From: an uncultured Bacteroides sp.
Lineage (GTDB): Bacteria > Bacteroidota > Bacteroidia > Bacteroidales > Bacteroidaceae
Reading direction: 5' to 3'
Length of the DNA: 64,000 nt
Assembly (NCBI GenBank): GCA_902388495.1
Contig: CABMPP010000007.1
Span: forward strand, 62,001-126,000
Of this stretch, positions 1 through 8,706 are shown in pieces; the stretch's first letter is position 1, and each line of letters opens with the position of its first letter. The notes under the pieces are model-generated. The model was not told the origin of the DNA and searched no databases. It worked only from the letters and a program-made list of their open reading frames with translations. The translations under genes were made by a program, and so were the position numbers.

Positions 1-1305
1 TTGTTCTCCCATAACGGCAGCACCTATCTGGCACAGCCCTGCGCCATGTCCCCAGCCGGCTCCGGTGAGGATGAAGCGTGCGGGCACTTCGGTCACACCC
101 TCCGGTGCACCTGCTTCTGCAGGCAGGCTGCCTTCCTTGTCTACCACAAAGGCGGAACTGTAAAGGTGGGAGGGAGAGAGCGTTCTTCTTATCTCCAGCT
201 CCTTGCCGATGATGAGCGTGCGTTTGGTGCCGACTATCTTCAGTTTCCAGAGGCGTCCGCTGGTTCCGCGGGCTATGGGGACGAGGTCGATGATTTGCCC
301 GTAGTCGATGCCGGAACGTTTCAGGATGAGAGCTGAAAGTTCGTCTTGGGTATAGGTCACTTTCCAACGGTAGAAGTCGGTGGTTTCCTGGTCGTAGTTG
401 TTGAGCACCTGCGAGAGGATCTGCTTGTCGGTGGTGTTGCAGAAGGCTTCCGGGGAGGTGCGTATCCAGCGGTCGGCTTCGGCTTCTTGCGTCAGGTCGG
501 GGAGGTCGGTATGTGTTTTGCTGTCCCGCTGCTTGGCAAGATAGGGGTATTTCACATCTTCCCAGCAATATTGGAACTCTTCGAAAGCACCGCCGCAGCA
601 TTTGGAGAAGCGGGCGTCGCATATCTTTCCACCGGACATCAGTACCTGGCCGCGGGTAGCGGCAATGGCCTGCTTCACTATTTCGGTGGAGGCACGCGTG
701 ATGCCTTGGTAGCGCTGGCAATGGTCGTCGGCGCAGACGTCGAAGTGAGTATGGTCTTCACGGTCGTACCAGCGGATTAACTCTTCTTCGGTTTGGGTGG
801 AAGCAGAGTAACCAGTCTTGGCTTCGACGATTTCCTTGTTCTTTTGTATCTGGGCCAGCAGCCAGCTTCTTGATATAACAGCGTGGGCTTTCAATAACTC
901 CAAAGAGGCGGTTGCGCTCATTTCACTGGAAATGACGCTTGTCAGGTAATCTTCCACGTTGATGACGTTGATGCCGGTCAGCTTCTCGTTCTCGACGATA
1001 ATCTTCAGGGCGCCCATGAAGCGCTGGTCTTCCTTTCGTTCCCAGTGGAAGTTGATGCCGATGGTGACGTCCAGGAGTTCAAAGGCATCGGTGTCATAGA
1101 TGGGGTCGAACGACAGCTCGTCGTACCGGCGTCCGTTCCAAAGGATTTTGCCTTCGTCGTAAGTGACGGTCTGCTTGCCGCTGACCACCATGCTGTATGT
1201 GACTACTCCGTCGCAGTAGGTGCCGAACATGCGGTAACGGTTCAATAAGACGAACTCTATCTGTGGCTCGAAGAGGATGCCTACTTGTACTTTGGGCTCT
1301 TTCAT
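1..1305 (-). CDS. SpoIID/LytB domain protein, C-terminus cut by window edge
   Basis: I translated the minus strand from an ATG at 1305; the frame stays open to base 1, so the C-terminus lies outside the window. About 435 residues are visible. The segment around residues 110-160 (INVINVEDYLTSVISSEM, then LKAHAVISRSW) matches the SpoIID/LytB family, which in Bacillus includes lytic transglycosylase SpoIID and the amidase enhancer LytB. Near the cut end, a GWGHGAGLCQIGA segment matches the conserved family motif. No signal peptide is evident at the chosen start. It begins 14 bases after the DUF4922 stop and is the last visible gene of the operon. The role is inferred to be murein turnover; sporulation is not implied in this lineage. 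Confidence 0.85.
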   Translation of the reverse strand, partial: MKEPKVQVGILFEPQIEFVLLNRYRMFGTYCDGVVTYSMVVSGKQTVTYDEGKILWNGRRYDELSFDPIYDTDAFELLDVTIGINFHWERKEDQRFMGALKIIVENEKLTGINVINVEDYLTSVISSEMSATASLELLKAHAVISRSWLLAQIQKNKEIVEAKTGYSASTQTEEELIRWYDREDHTHFDVCADDHCQRYQGITRASTEIVKQAIAATRGQVLMSGGKICDARFSKCCGGAFEEFQYCWEDVKYPYLAKQRDSKTHTDLPDLTQEAEADRWIRTSPEAFCNTTDKQILSQVLNNYDQETTDFYRWKVTYTQDELSALILKRSGIDYGQIIDLVPIARGTSGRLWKLKIVGTKRTLIIGKELEIRRTLSPSHLYSSAFVVDKEGSLPAEAGAPEGVTEVPARFILTGAGWGHGAGLCQIGAAVMGEQ

Positions 1306-1318
1306 ATTGTATTCTCTT

Positions 1319-2251
1319 TTATATTTGTTCCTTAATCTGTTGTCTTATCCGGTGAAAATCGTCGGTAGAGAGACATACTTCACTGAGGATTTGTGCCACG
1401 TCTCCGGCAGTAATCTTCAGGAAATCTTTCTCTACGGGGGTGATAAATACGCCTCCCAAATCTACGGATGCAGGGCTGCTCAGCAGATTGGCTTCCCCCT
1501 CGGCTGTGTAGCAGGCGGGGCGATGCTTTTCGCGCGGGAAGACAAAGACGATCCATTTGCCGGCTTCGTACTGTGCCAGTACGTTCATCATCGGCTCGTC
1601 CTCACCGGGCTTTACGTCCAGCGAACGGTAGATGATGTCGAACAAAGCGGCAGTATCTTCTTTGGAGGAAGATTCGATGACGAGCGTGGTGCGGGGGGCA
1701 TCGTTCAGATACCACAACGCAGCCTTGCCATAGTCGGCTATCTTCCCGGCAATCTGTCCGCGCCAGTCTTTTTCAATCGGCATGAAGCCTTTGTTGCCTG
1801 CCTGGAAGTGGGCATGGTCGGGGGCGGAGGCGCCGCATCGGGGACCGTTGTAGAAGATGGTAAAGTCCGACAAGGCTTCCGCCAGACTGAGCATGTCGGT
1901 GAAGCGACAAGCTATGCGCTGGGGAACGTGCGCCACTTCCGGTATCGTCAGGTGACGGGGAAAGATGGGGAACGGGTTCACCAATATGTTGTAGTGCCCG
2001 CCGAAGAGAACTCCTTTCTGTGCAGGCGGCAGATTGTCCGGACACAGGAAGCACTTCCGCTCCCGGATGGACTTGGCATCTACTTTGGCACCCGAAGATA
2101 CGATGCGGGCGGGATTGAACTGAACTTTATAAGGAATGCCGTTCACGTTCAGTTCCTTTTCCTGCACGCTGGAGAGCGCAGCGTAATTGTCGCGTGCCGT
2201 TTCCCAGGTTGCTACTTGTTCGAAGAGGAGGTCGTTTATTGTTTGGTTCAT
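1319..2251 (-). CDS. DUF4922 protein, GalT/Ap4A-phosphorylase-like (HIT superfamily)
   Basis: This is a 310-residue cytosolic protein without signal peptide or membrane segment. Visible motifs are CFLC at residues 67-70 (a CxxC resembling the zinc ligands of GalT), NPFPIFPRHLTIP near 92-104, and HAHFQ at 146-150. The H-x-H-x-Q pattern is that of GalT and Ap4A phosphorylase, where the second histidine carries a covalent nucleotidyl group. From this I infer a nucleotidyltransferase or phosphorylase acting on a sugar phosphate or NDP-sugar; the substrate is unknown. Its ATG overlaps the stop of the upstream glycosyltransferase as ATGA, so the two are probably translationally coupled. The assignment to DUF4922 is by recognition of the sequence pattern. 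Confidence 0.8.
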   Translation of the reverse strand: MNQTINDLLFEQVATWETARDNYAALSSVQEKELNVNGIPYKVQFNPARIVSSGAKVDAKSIRERKCFLCPDNLPPAQKGVLFGGHYNILVNPFPIFPRHLTIPEVAHVPQRIACRFTDMLSLAEALSDFTIFYNGPRCGASAPDHAHFQAGNKGFMPIEKDWRGQIAGKIADYGKAALWYLNDAPRTTLVIESSSKEDTAALFDIIYRSLDVKPGEDEPMMNVLAQYEAGKWIVFVFPREKHRPACYTAEGEANLLSSPASVDLGGVFITPVEKDFLKITAGDVAQILSEVCLSTDDFHRIRQQIKEQI

Positions 2252-3717
2252 ACTGTTCCCTTTTTCTTATTCAGCGCTATACGTGCCTGCAATTCCCACG
2301 TGCGGATGCGGTCTTTGTACAGATTGTGTCCGTTCATCTTCACAATGTCCAGTGAGGCATCGGAGTTGTCGTCCCAACGGCGGCATAGGTAAACTACGTC
2401 GTAGACGCGTCCTATCTGATACTGGCGGGAGAAGTTCAATCCCAGTGCATAGTCTTCGCCATAGCTGGTGTTGGGCACTTTCACTTCGCGCAATACCGGA
2501 GTATAGAAGGCGCGCGGAGCACCCAGGCCGTTGATGCGGAGGGCGTTGTTGCGTCCGTTTTCCGGGGTCCATTCCTTGTGGTCGATGATGCCGGGAGCAA
2601 TCATATTCATGTTGAAGTCCGTCATCATATAGGTGCCTACCACCATGGCGCAATTCTGTTCGTAGAAGGCGCGTACCATGATGCTCAGCGTATTTTCGTC
2701 CTTATAAACATCATCGCTATCCAGCTGCACGGCAAACTTTCCGCATTTGGGGTGGTGTACGCCCATGTTCCAGCAGCCGCCGATGCCCAGGTCATTCCGT
2801 TCGGGGATGATGTGGATGAGGCGGTCGTCGTCCTTGAATTCGTCGATGGCTTCGGTGGTGCCGTCTGTGGAGTGGTTGTCGATGATGATAAGGTTGTATT
2901 TAAAGTCTGTCTTCTGATTCAACACGGACTTGATGGCATCGCGGATGGTGCGGATGCGGTTGCGTACCGGGATGATGACCGAAGCTTCGTACTCGAAGTT
3001 GCCGGCAGAGAACTCAATCTTCTTGAACTCCGGTTCAAGGTAGCCGCCTATCTCTTTCAGATGTTCGGTACATGCCTGCTCCATCTCTATCTGGCGGTCA
3101 CGGTTTTTGGGATCTACGTAGTCGAAGATCTTTTCACCGCTCTTGCGCGTGTCGGTCTCTACTTCGCTGTACAGATATTCGTTGATGTGTACCAGTTCTG
3201 CTATTTGGCTCAACTTCAGGCGCAGGTCGTAGAGTCCGGCGAATTTATAATCCGACTTCATCCATCCGGCTGCTTCTTTCAGGTCTATGGTCTTGAACAA
3301 GAGTACGGACCCGAAATTGAAATCGTCTCTCAAGGAGCCTTCCTGGTAATCAATGACCGGTGCATTGGTCTGCTTGCCGTCTGTCACCTGGTAATGATCG
3401 GCATATACCATGCCGGCATTGGTATCTTCGGCTATATGTATCATGCGCTCCAAAGCGAACATACCCATTTCGAGGGTGGTCTCTTTGGTATAGAGCAGTG
3501 TGTACTCTCCTTCTGCGGCGTGGCTCATTACCTGCATGGCCAGGCTGCTTTGGGGATATTCCACCCAAAGGCGTTTGCAGCCGGGCAGCGGTTCCAACTC
3601 TCCGTTGGTAGTCACTAAATAGATTTCCTTCACAAGCTCCGTAGCCTGCAGTCCTTCTACTGTCTTTCTAACTTGTTCTTCTCCTGTGTAAGGAATAAAG
3701 CAACTGATTCTTTTCAT
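2248..3717 (-). CDS. GT2 glycosyltransferase with a second, degenerate N-terminal GT-like half
   Basis: A 489-residue cytosolic protein. The C-terminal half is a clear GT-A fold family 2 glycosyltransferase: ASVIIPVRNR at 245-254, IIIDNHSTDGT at 277-287, and the metal-binding DSDD at 333-336. The N-terminal 110 residues resemble a second GT2 Rossmann half (ISCFIPYTGEE at 4-14, GEYTLLYTKETTLE near 70-83), but no DxD is found where it would be expected, so that half is probably not catalytic. It ends in a 4-base ATGA overlap with the DUF4922 gene and starts 24 bases after the phosphoesterase stop. Donor and acceptor are unknown; the operon suggests a peptidoglycan-derived or envelope sugar. Confidence 0.85.
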   Translation of the reverse strand: MKRISCFIPYTGEEQVRKTVEGLQATELVKEIYLVTTNGELEPLPGCKRLWVEYPQSSLAMQVMSHAAEGEYTLLYTKETTLEMGMFALERMIHIAEDTNAGMVYADHYQVTDGKQTNAPVIDYQEGSLRDDFNFGSVLLFKTIDLKEAAGWMKSDYKFAGLYDLRLKLSQIAELVHINEYLYSEVETDTRKSGEKIFDYVDPKNRDRQIEMEQACTEHLKEIGGYLEPEFKKIEFSAGNFEYEASVIIPVRNRIRTIRDAIKSVLNQKTDFKYNLIIIDNHSTDGTTEAIDEFKDDDRLIHIIPERNDLGIGGCWNMGVHHPKCGKFAVQLDSDDVYKDENTLSIMVRAFYEQNCAMVVGTYMMTDFNMNMIAPGIIDHKEWTPENGRNNALRINGLGAPRAFYTPVLREVKVPNTSYGEDYALGLNFSRQYQIGRVYDVVYLCRRWDDNSDASLDIVKMNGHNLYKDRIRTWELQARIALNKKKGTV

Positions 3718-3741
3718 CTTGTATGGTGTTTTAATTCTTAA

Positions 3742-5604
3742 TTATTCATTCTTAGCTCTTAATACTCCTGTTTCTCCACTTGTGGCGGTGAACAGCACTT
3801 CCCGTCTGCTCAGCGGAACCACGGTGCTGATAAGCGAGTTTCCTATCTTATGTTTCCACAGCACCCGTCCGGTCTTGGCTTCCAGTGCGAAGATAAGCCC
3901 TTCTTTTGTACTGCCAAACATTACGCCGTCTTTTTCTACCTGCATGGAGGGAGCATGCTCGTAGCCGAAGCCGACATTCGATGCCCACAGTTCTTTCGGA
4001 ATGTCGCCCCGGGTGGCGTAGCAGACGATGCTGTCGTTCATGGTCTTGCTATATACGCGTTCGCCGTCTTCGGACAAGCCGATGGTTTCGCGTACCATAG
4101 ACTGGAAACTGCGCCATACGGTGTTGCCCGTATGGATGTCGATGGCAGTCATGGCACGTTGCGGGTCGGTGATGAATACTTTCCCATCGGCAGCCACCGG
4201 CCATACGGCAGCGGGAGAGAAGTGCATACGGGTCAGTCCGCCCGTCCACTTCCACAGTTCTTTTCCGTCGGCTTTGTTCAGGGCATACAAGGTGTTGTCC
4301 CATGCACCGAAGATTACTTTGTCTTCCGTTACCAGCGGTTTGGTTTCGATATAGCCTCCTACGCCGGTGTATGCCCAGATTACACTTCCCGTACGTATGT
4401 TTATCGCACGGAAGGTATGGTCGCTGGCACCGATATAGGCAATACCGTTATCTATGGTTACGGCTCCGAGCACCGGTTCGGCGGCATCCACCTTCCACAG
4501 CAGACTTCCGTCTTTGGCACTCAACCCATAGATGCGGCGGTCGGCCGAGCCGAATACGACGATGCCTTCGCTGGCTGCCGGAGTGCCTACAATGCGTTTG
4601 CCCGATTCAAAGCTCCATAGCTTTTTACCGGTTTTCAAGGCGTATGCGGTCAGACGTCCCATGTCGTCGCCTACAAATACCTTGTCTTTTTCTACGGCGG
4701 GCGAGCAGTAGATGCCGGCTCCCGTTTGTACAATCCATTGTTCCTTTACCTGCGGGAACTCTTTATTGACAGAGAAGTCGGGGTATTTCTCGGCTTTGCC
4801 GTTGCGGTCGTAGTATTGCTTGGTCAGCGAGAAAGCAGCCCATTTCTTTTCGGGCTCACCGATGCGGCGGGTATATACCAGGATGGAATCCTGGGTTACT
4901 TCGTAGATGCCGTAGCCCGGCTTGTTGTCTTTATCGCGCAGGTTGCTCCGTATCAGGATACCCGGAATGCCGTCGTAGCGCAAGTCGCGGTTGGTGTGGT
5001 AATGTCCGCCGATAAACAGACGGATATTATAGGGACGAACGGCATCCGTTACTTCGTACCAGTTATCCACGTCACCATCCATCAGCGGATAGTGGGTGAC
5101 GAGCATCACCGGCTTGTCCTTCCCGGCCTTATCCATTTCTTCCTTCATCCAGCGGATGTCTTGCGGCACCACATGGCCGTATGCCATGCGCATCAGCGGG
5201 CCGGAGTTGAAGCCGAGGAACAGGAAGCCTTTGTGCTCGAACTCAAAGCGTTCGCCTCCGAAGATTTCTCCGAAAGCGGTGCAGCCGGAATCGCTCCATT
5301 TTGTTTCATGGTTGCCGAGGACGACGTAATACTTTACTTTCAATAAGTCGAGGCACGACTTTACTTTCTCCATGGTTGCACGGTCTCCCTCTTCGGTGAG
5401 GTCGCCTGTCACCAGCACAAAGTCGATGTTGTTGGTAGCATTGATTTGTGCCACGGAACGCAGCAAATCCTCCGTCGGGTTCGGGTTGTTCGGACTGAGG
5501 TGGAGATCCGTCAGTTGGGCAAAACGGAATGTCCCGAGCTGTGCCTGCACCCCGAGGGGGATCAGGCAAGCTAACAGGACGAGAAAAAACAGTCTTCGCT
5601 TCAT
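3742..5604 (-). CDS. secreted calcineurin-like metallophosphoesterase with C-terminal PQQ-type beta-propeller
   Basis: A 620-residue exported protein with a signal peptide (MKRRLFFLVLLACLIPLG, cleavage near QAQ at 20-22). Residues 27-205 carry the complete two-metal phosphoesterase set: DLH at 33-35, GD at 67-68, GNHE at 97-100, THYPL near 167 and GGHYH near 200. From about residue 290 the protein is a series of PQQ-like blades (repeated GKKLWSF, GSLLWKV, GSVIWAY, GKELWKW units). These blades typically form a propeller that need not bind PQQ. I infer a periplasmic phosphatase or phosphodiesterase with a binding or sensing propeller. The gene sits mid-operon with 24-base gaps on both sides. 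Confidence 0.85.
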   Translation of the reverse strand: MKRRLFFLVLLACLIPLGVQAQLGTFRFAQLTDLHLSPNNPNPTEDLLRSVAQINATNNIDFVLVTGDLTEEGDRATMEKVKSCLDLLKVKYYVVLGNHETKWSDSGCTAFGEIFGGERFEFEHKGFLFLGFNSGPLMRMAYGHVVPQDIRWMKEEMDKAGKDKPVMLVTHYPLMDGDVDNWYEVTDAVRPYNIRLFIGGHYHTNRDLRYDGIPGILIRSNLRDKDNKPGYGIYEVTQDSILVYTRRIGEPEKKWAAFSLTKQYYDRNGKAEKYPDFSVNKEFPQVKEQWIVQTGAGIYCSPAVEKDKVFVGDDMGRLTAYALKTGKKLWSFESGKRIVGTPAASEGIVVFGSADRRIYGLSAKDGSLLWKVDAAEPVLGAVTIDNGIAYIGASDHTFRAINIRTGSVIWAYTGVGGYIETKPLVTEDKVIFGAWDNTLYALNKADGKELWKWTGGLTRMHFSPAAVWPVAADGKVFITDPQRAMTAIDIHTGNTVWRSFQSMVRETIGLSEDGERVYSKTMNDSIVCYATRGDIPKELWASNVGFGYEHAPSMQVEKDGVMFGSTKEGLIFALEAKTGRVLWKHKIGNSLISTVVPLSRREVLFTATSGETGVLRAKNE

Positions 5605-5628
5605 AAATGATGATTGGTTTTATAAATG

Positions 5629-8600
5629 TTATTTGTTCTCGTTGAAGAATGTGAGGACTGCGTTCATTAGTAATTCTCTTTCAGAATCAGTGCGTATAGC
5701 TTCAAAGGGGAATCCCAGGACGCAAGTCTTGTAGGCTCCCTGATAGGCTACACCGGCACTCAGGTTGTTCTCGGAATAACGCATCACGGTGTATGCGTCT
5801 TTCGTTGCGGGTTCGATGGCATCCGGTGATTCTACTACGTATGAGTCGGCATTCAACTCATTATAATAGGTATAATTGCCGGAGAGGGCGGGGAACGGGG
5901 AGGCAACGGATTTCACCTTGCCCATTATAGCTGCTTGTCCCACACGCCACTTGTATTTCAGCACTTCCGTGGCAAACTTCTTGTCTGCCTCTTCTGCCGG
6001 AGCAAGAGGGTTATCCCATAAATCGGTTCCTACGTATGCACCCGATATGAAGATATTCCCGCCCTGGTTGCAGTAGGCAGTGATTGCATCCTGCATCGGT
6101 TTGCTGAATGTCTTGAATTCCAACGGTTTCACACCGCCTCTGCCCATCTTGGTCTGGCATTCTTTGCCGAGGATGAGGTCGGTGTACTTATAGTCATTCA
6201 GGGAAATCTGTCCGTTTTCTACGGATTCATCACTGCTCGATACAAACGAATAGCCTGCTTTCAGGATGGCTGCACCATGCACGGCAGGATAATCAAATGT
6301 ATTTCCGGCTATGACCTGAGTTTCGTAGTTCCCGTAGCTGTCGCCGAAGCCGGAGGCATCGTCGTCCATCCAGGGGATGGAGCGGCGGTATTCCTTCATC
6401 TTGCCGATGTAGCTGATATCTTTGATATAAGGTACGCCATGATCCAAGTCGTCCAAGAATCCGGCAAGCAGGGTGTCGGCGGGTGCAGCGGCTTTGAAGT
6501 CGGCGGGGGCGCCGGTACGGTCGAAGCCGTTCACTACCAATACTGTACCTTTGGAGTTGAAAGCCCGTCCCGCCGAAAGAATTTCGGAAGGGAAGCTCTC
6601 TCCACCCTTGTTGACGGCTGTGACTTTGTAGCTGCAAACAACGCCGGCGGGAATGATGACACGGTAGCTGTTCTTATCTACCAGTGTACCGTTATCAAAG
6701 TCTCCGTCTCCGATACGGGTGTAGACGATGTATTTCTCTGCGTTGGCGGTCGGTTCCAGAGGGTCGGCTACCGGTTGCCAGGTCAGTTCCACTTCGTTCT
6801 CGCCAGTCATGCGCAGGGTCATGTGGTCTACGGGGAGTGGCTGGACTATATAATCCATGTTGTATTGCGAGCAGATGAACTGCAGCATTCCTTTATAGAT
6901 GGCGCGGCTCACGGTGAAACGGAAACGCGGGTCCAGTCCGTAGCGCATGTCTGCAAAGTTCTGGTGGGAAAGCAGTTCCAGCAACATTGTAGGTACGCGG
7001 GGTACGCGGGCTTCGTAGTAAGACTGGTTCCACATGCCGCGGCGCGTCCAGTTGGGTTCGTAGAGTGTACGGATATCGCGTACGATGTTGGATTGGATTA
7101 GATCCGTCATATCGTGAGACAGATAACGGGAGGCACCATTTGCAAAGACACCGTTCTCGGCGTTTGTGTAATAGATGCCCAGTGTGCCGATGATGGAGTC
7201 GTTCAGTGTGGTTCCTGCATCCGAGTGGAAAGCGAAAGCCAGGTCTACGGGGATGTTCAGACCTTTTTCAGCCGGGTTCACGGAGGAACCTCCGGCCAGG
7301 TAGTTCACCCAGATGCCGCGGCACTTATAGTCGTCCGTATAATCGTTTTTGCCGTTGCTGTCGGAATATACGCTGTCCGGCACTCCCGCCCATTGCAGCC
7401 AGTAGCGGGCGGCTTCGCAGAAACGGGGGTAACCGCTGATTTCATAAGGATAATCTATTTGCGGCATCTCTTTGTGCGTGATGGCGGCATTGGCATCGGA
7501 ACTCTTTATATTCTCTGTTGCACCATTCTCGGAGATACGACGGGCAATGTTTCCCATACCGCCGCCTATCTTTACGGCGTCTGCCGTAATCACTTGTCCG
7601 GCTTTTGCAGAACGGTTGCTCAGGACTACCTTGCACGCGTTGCTCTTACCGGCATCGAAACCGAATGTACCGAGATAAATCCAGGTACCGCCTCCCATTT
7701 GCTGGTTCACCTTGAACTGGGTGGCACCACCTTTGTGATAAACGGTGTAGAGAGCATCGTCTGCGCTGTTCGGCAGGGTTTGGTAAGATACATATACGGC
7801 GTATTGGCCGGCAGCAGGTAGCTCGGGAATCCATTCGGCTGTGCTTTCCGTACCTTTCTTGATGGTTTCGATAGCACGGTAAGTTCCTTCCTTGAAAGGA
7901 TTTTCAAAGTCTTTGTATTGGGCACGCAGATGGGCAAATCCCGGTCCGCTTCCCTGCATCCAGCTCTTGTCGGCAGAAACTTCCGTATAGACGGAACGGC
8001 TGTTGAGGCTTCCGTCGTTATCTACGATCACTTCCGCCGTCTGACTGTCGCGCTCGCGGGGAAGCAATACATTGGCTCCTGCATTTTCCAGCATCGGAAC
8101 GAGGAAGGGTAGTACATAGCTTTGGGTGTATAAGTCTTCTACCGTTTGGAAGATGCGGGCACGCTGCCATTCCCAGCGGGTGAGTTTCGGTTCGTAGTAG
8201 AAGCCGTGGCTTTGCCACAAAGCGATGTGACGGTTCATCAGTCCGTTCGTGGGGGCGTAGGGCGCTGAGACCTCCGTCACTAAAGGCTTTGAAGTGCCTG
8301 GGGCGAATGTCTTGGCTTTCTTGTCTTTTTTACTGCGCAGTGCTTGGGGGATAAGTTCCTCGATGTTGCGTTGGTTAGTGCGGATTTGCAGTTTGTATTT
8401 AGCAAATTCGCCAGGCAGCAGGGCGCTTACACCTTTGTAAATCTCGGCAACATTGTCTTCGCGGAAGGGGATATAGGCGCAGTTCATGTTGGCAAACAAC
8501 TGCAAGGTATTTCCTTCTACGGCAACGGAGTCAATTTTCACAGCTCCTACAGAAATCTCTTTCCGTGCAACGGCATCCAGGAATCTCCCGATTTCCAAGC

Positions 8601-8691
8601 GTGTCTCCGTCGGAAGCTCTTGCGCGCCTCCCATCTGGGGGAGTAGGGAGGCGGCGAGCATACTAAGTAAAAACGGACGTCTTACATTCAT
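5629..8691 (-). CDS. secreted N-acetylmuramoyl-L-alanine amidase-like protein with golvesin-like insert and FnIII
   Basis: A 1020-residue protein with a signal peptide (cleavage near GGAQ, residue 24). The amidase_3-like catalytic fold seems to be interrupted. The first zinc-histidine region is SHG at 161-163, the second is HSDAG at 489-493, and the catalytic glutamate region is LLELLSH at 571-577. Between them, about 220-385, lies a beta-sandwich segment (ENPFKEGTYRAIET, AGQYAVYVSYQTLP, GGTWIYLGTFGFDAG) typical of the golvesin C-terminal-like domain, a carbohydrate-binding type. A fibronectin III-like segment follows at about 620-715, then a C-terminal region of unknown fold. Expected role: cleaving the MurNAc-peptide bond in the periplasm or outside. 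Similar Bacteroides proteins are sometimes labelled xanthan lyase, which I think is wrong here. Confidence 0.82.
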   Translation of the reverse strand: MNVRRPFLLSMLAASLLPQMGGAQELPTETRLEIGRFLDAVARKEISVGAVKIDSVAVEGNTLQLFANMNCAYIPFREDNVAEIYKGVSALLPGEFAKYKLQIRTNQRNIEELIPQALRSKKDKKAKTFAPGTSKPLVTEVSAPYAPTNGLMNRHIALWQSHGFYYEPKLTRWEWQRARIFQTVEDLYTQSYVLPFLVPMLENAGANVLLPRERDSQTAEVIVDNDGSLNSRSVYTEVSADKSWMQGSGPGFAHLRAQYKDFENPFKEGTYRAIETIKKGTESTAEWIPELPAAGQYAVYVSYQTLPNSADDALYTVYHKGGATQFKVNQQMGGGTWIYLGTFGFDAGKSNACKVVLSNRSAKAGQVITADAVKIGGGMGNIARRISENGATENIKSSDANAAITHKEMPQIDYPYEISGYPRFCEAARYWLQWAGVPDSVYSDSNGKNDYTDDYKCRGIWVNYLAGGSSVNPAEKGLNIPVDLAFAFHSDAGTTLNDSIIGTLGIYYTNAENGVFANGASRYLSHDMTDLIQSNIVRDIRTLYEPNWTRRGMWNQSYYEARVPRVPTMLLELLSHQNFADMRYGLDPRFRFTVSRAIYKGMLQFICSQYNMDYIVQPLPVDHMTLRMTGENEVELTWQPVADPLEPTANAEKYIVYTRIGDGDFDNGTLVDKNSYRVIIPAGVVCSYKVTAVNKGGESFPSEILSAGRAFNSKGTVLVVNGFDRTGAPADFKAAAPADTLLAGFLDDLDHGVPYIKDISYIGKMKEYRRSIPWMDDDASGFGDSYGNYETQVIAGNTFDYPAVHGAAILKAGYSFVSSSDESVENGQISLNDYKYTDLILGKECQTKMGRGGVKPLEFKTFSKPMQDAITAYCNQGGNIFISGAYVGTDLWDNPLAPAEEADKKFATEVLKYKWRVGQAAIMGKVKSVASPFPALSGNYTYYNELNADSYVVESPDAIEPATKDAYTVMRYSENNLSAGVAYQGAYKTCVLGFPFEAIRTDSERELLMNAVLTFFNENK

Positions 8692-8706
8692 AGATGATGT
8701 ATTAAG

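Noticed and set aside
1..1305. Sporulation gene spoIID
   Set aside because: The domain is shared with non-sporulating bacteria; Bacteroides does not sporulate.
3742..5604. PQQ-dependent dehydrogenase
   Set aside because: The catalytic part is a calcineurin-like phosphoesterase; the PQQ-type blades lack a dehydrogenase active site in this protein.
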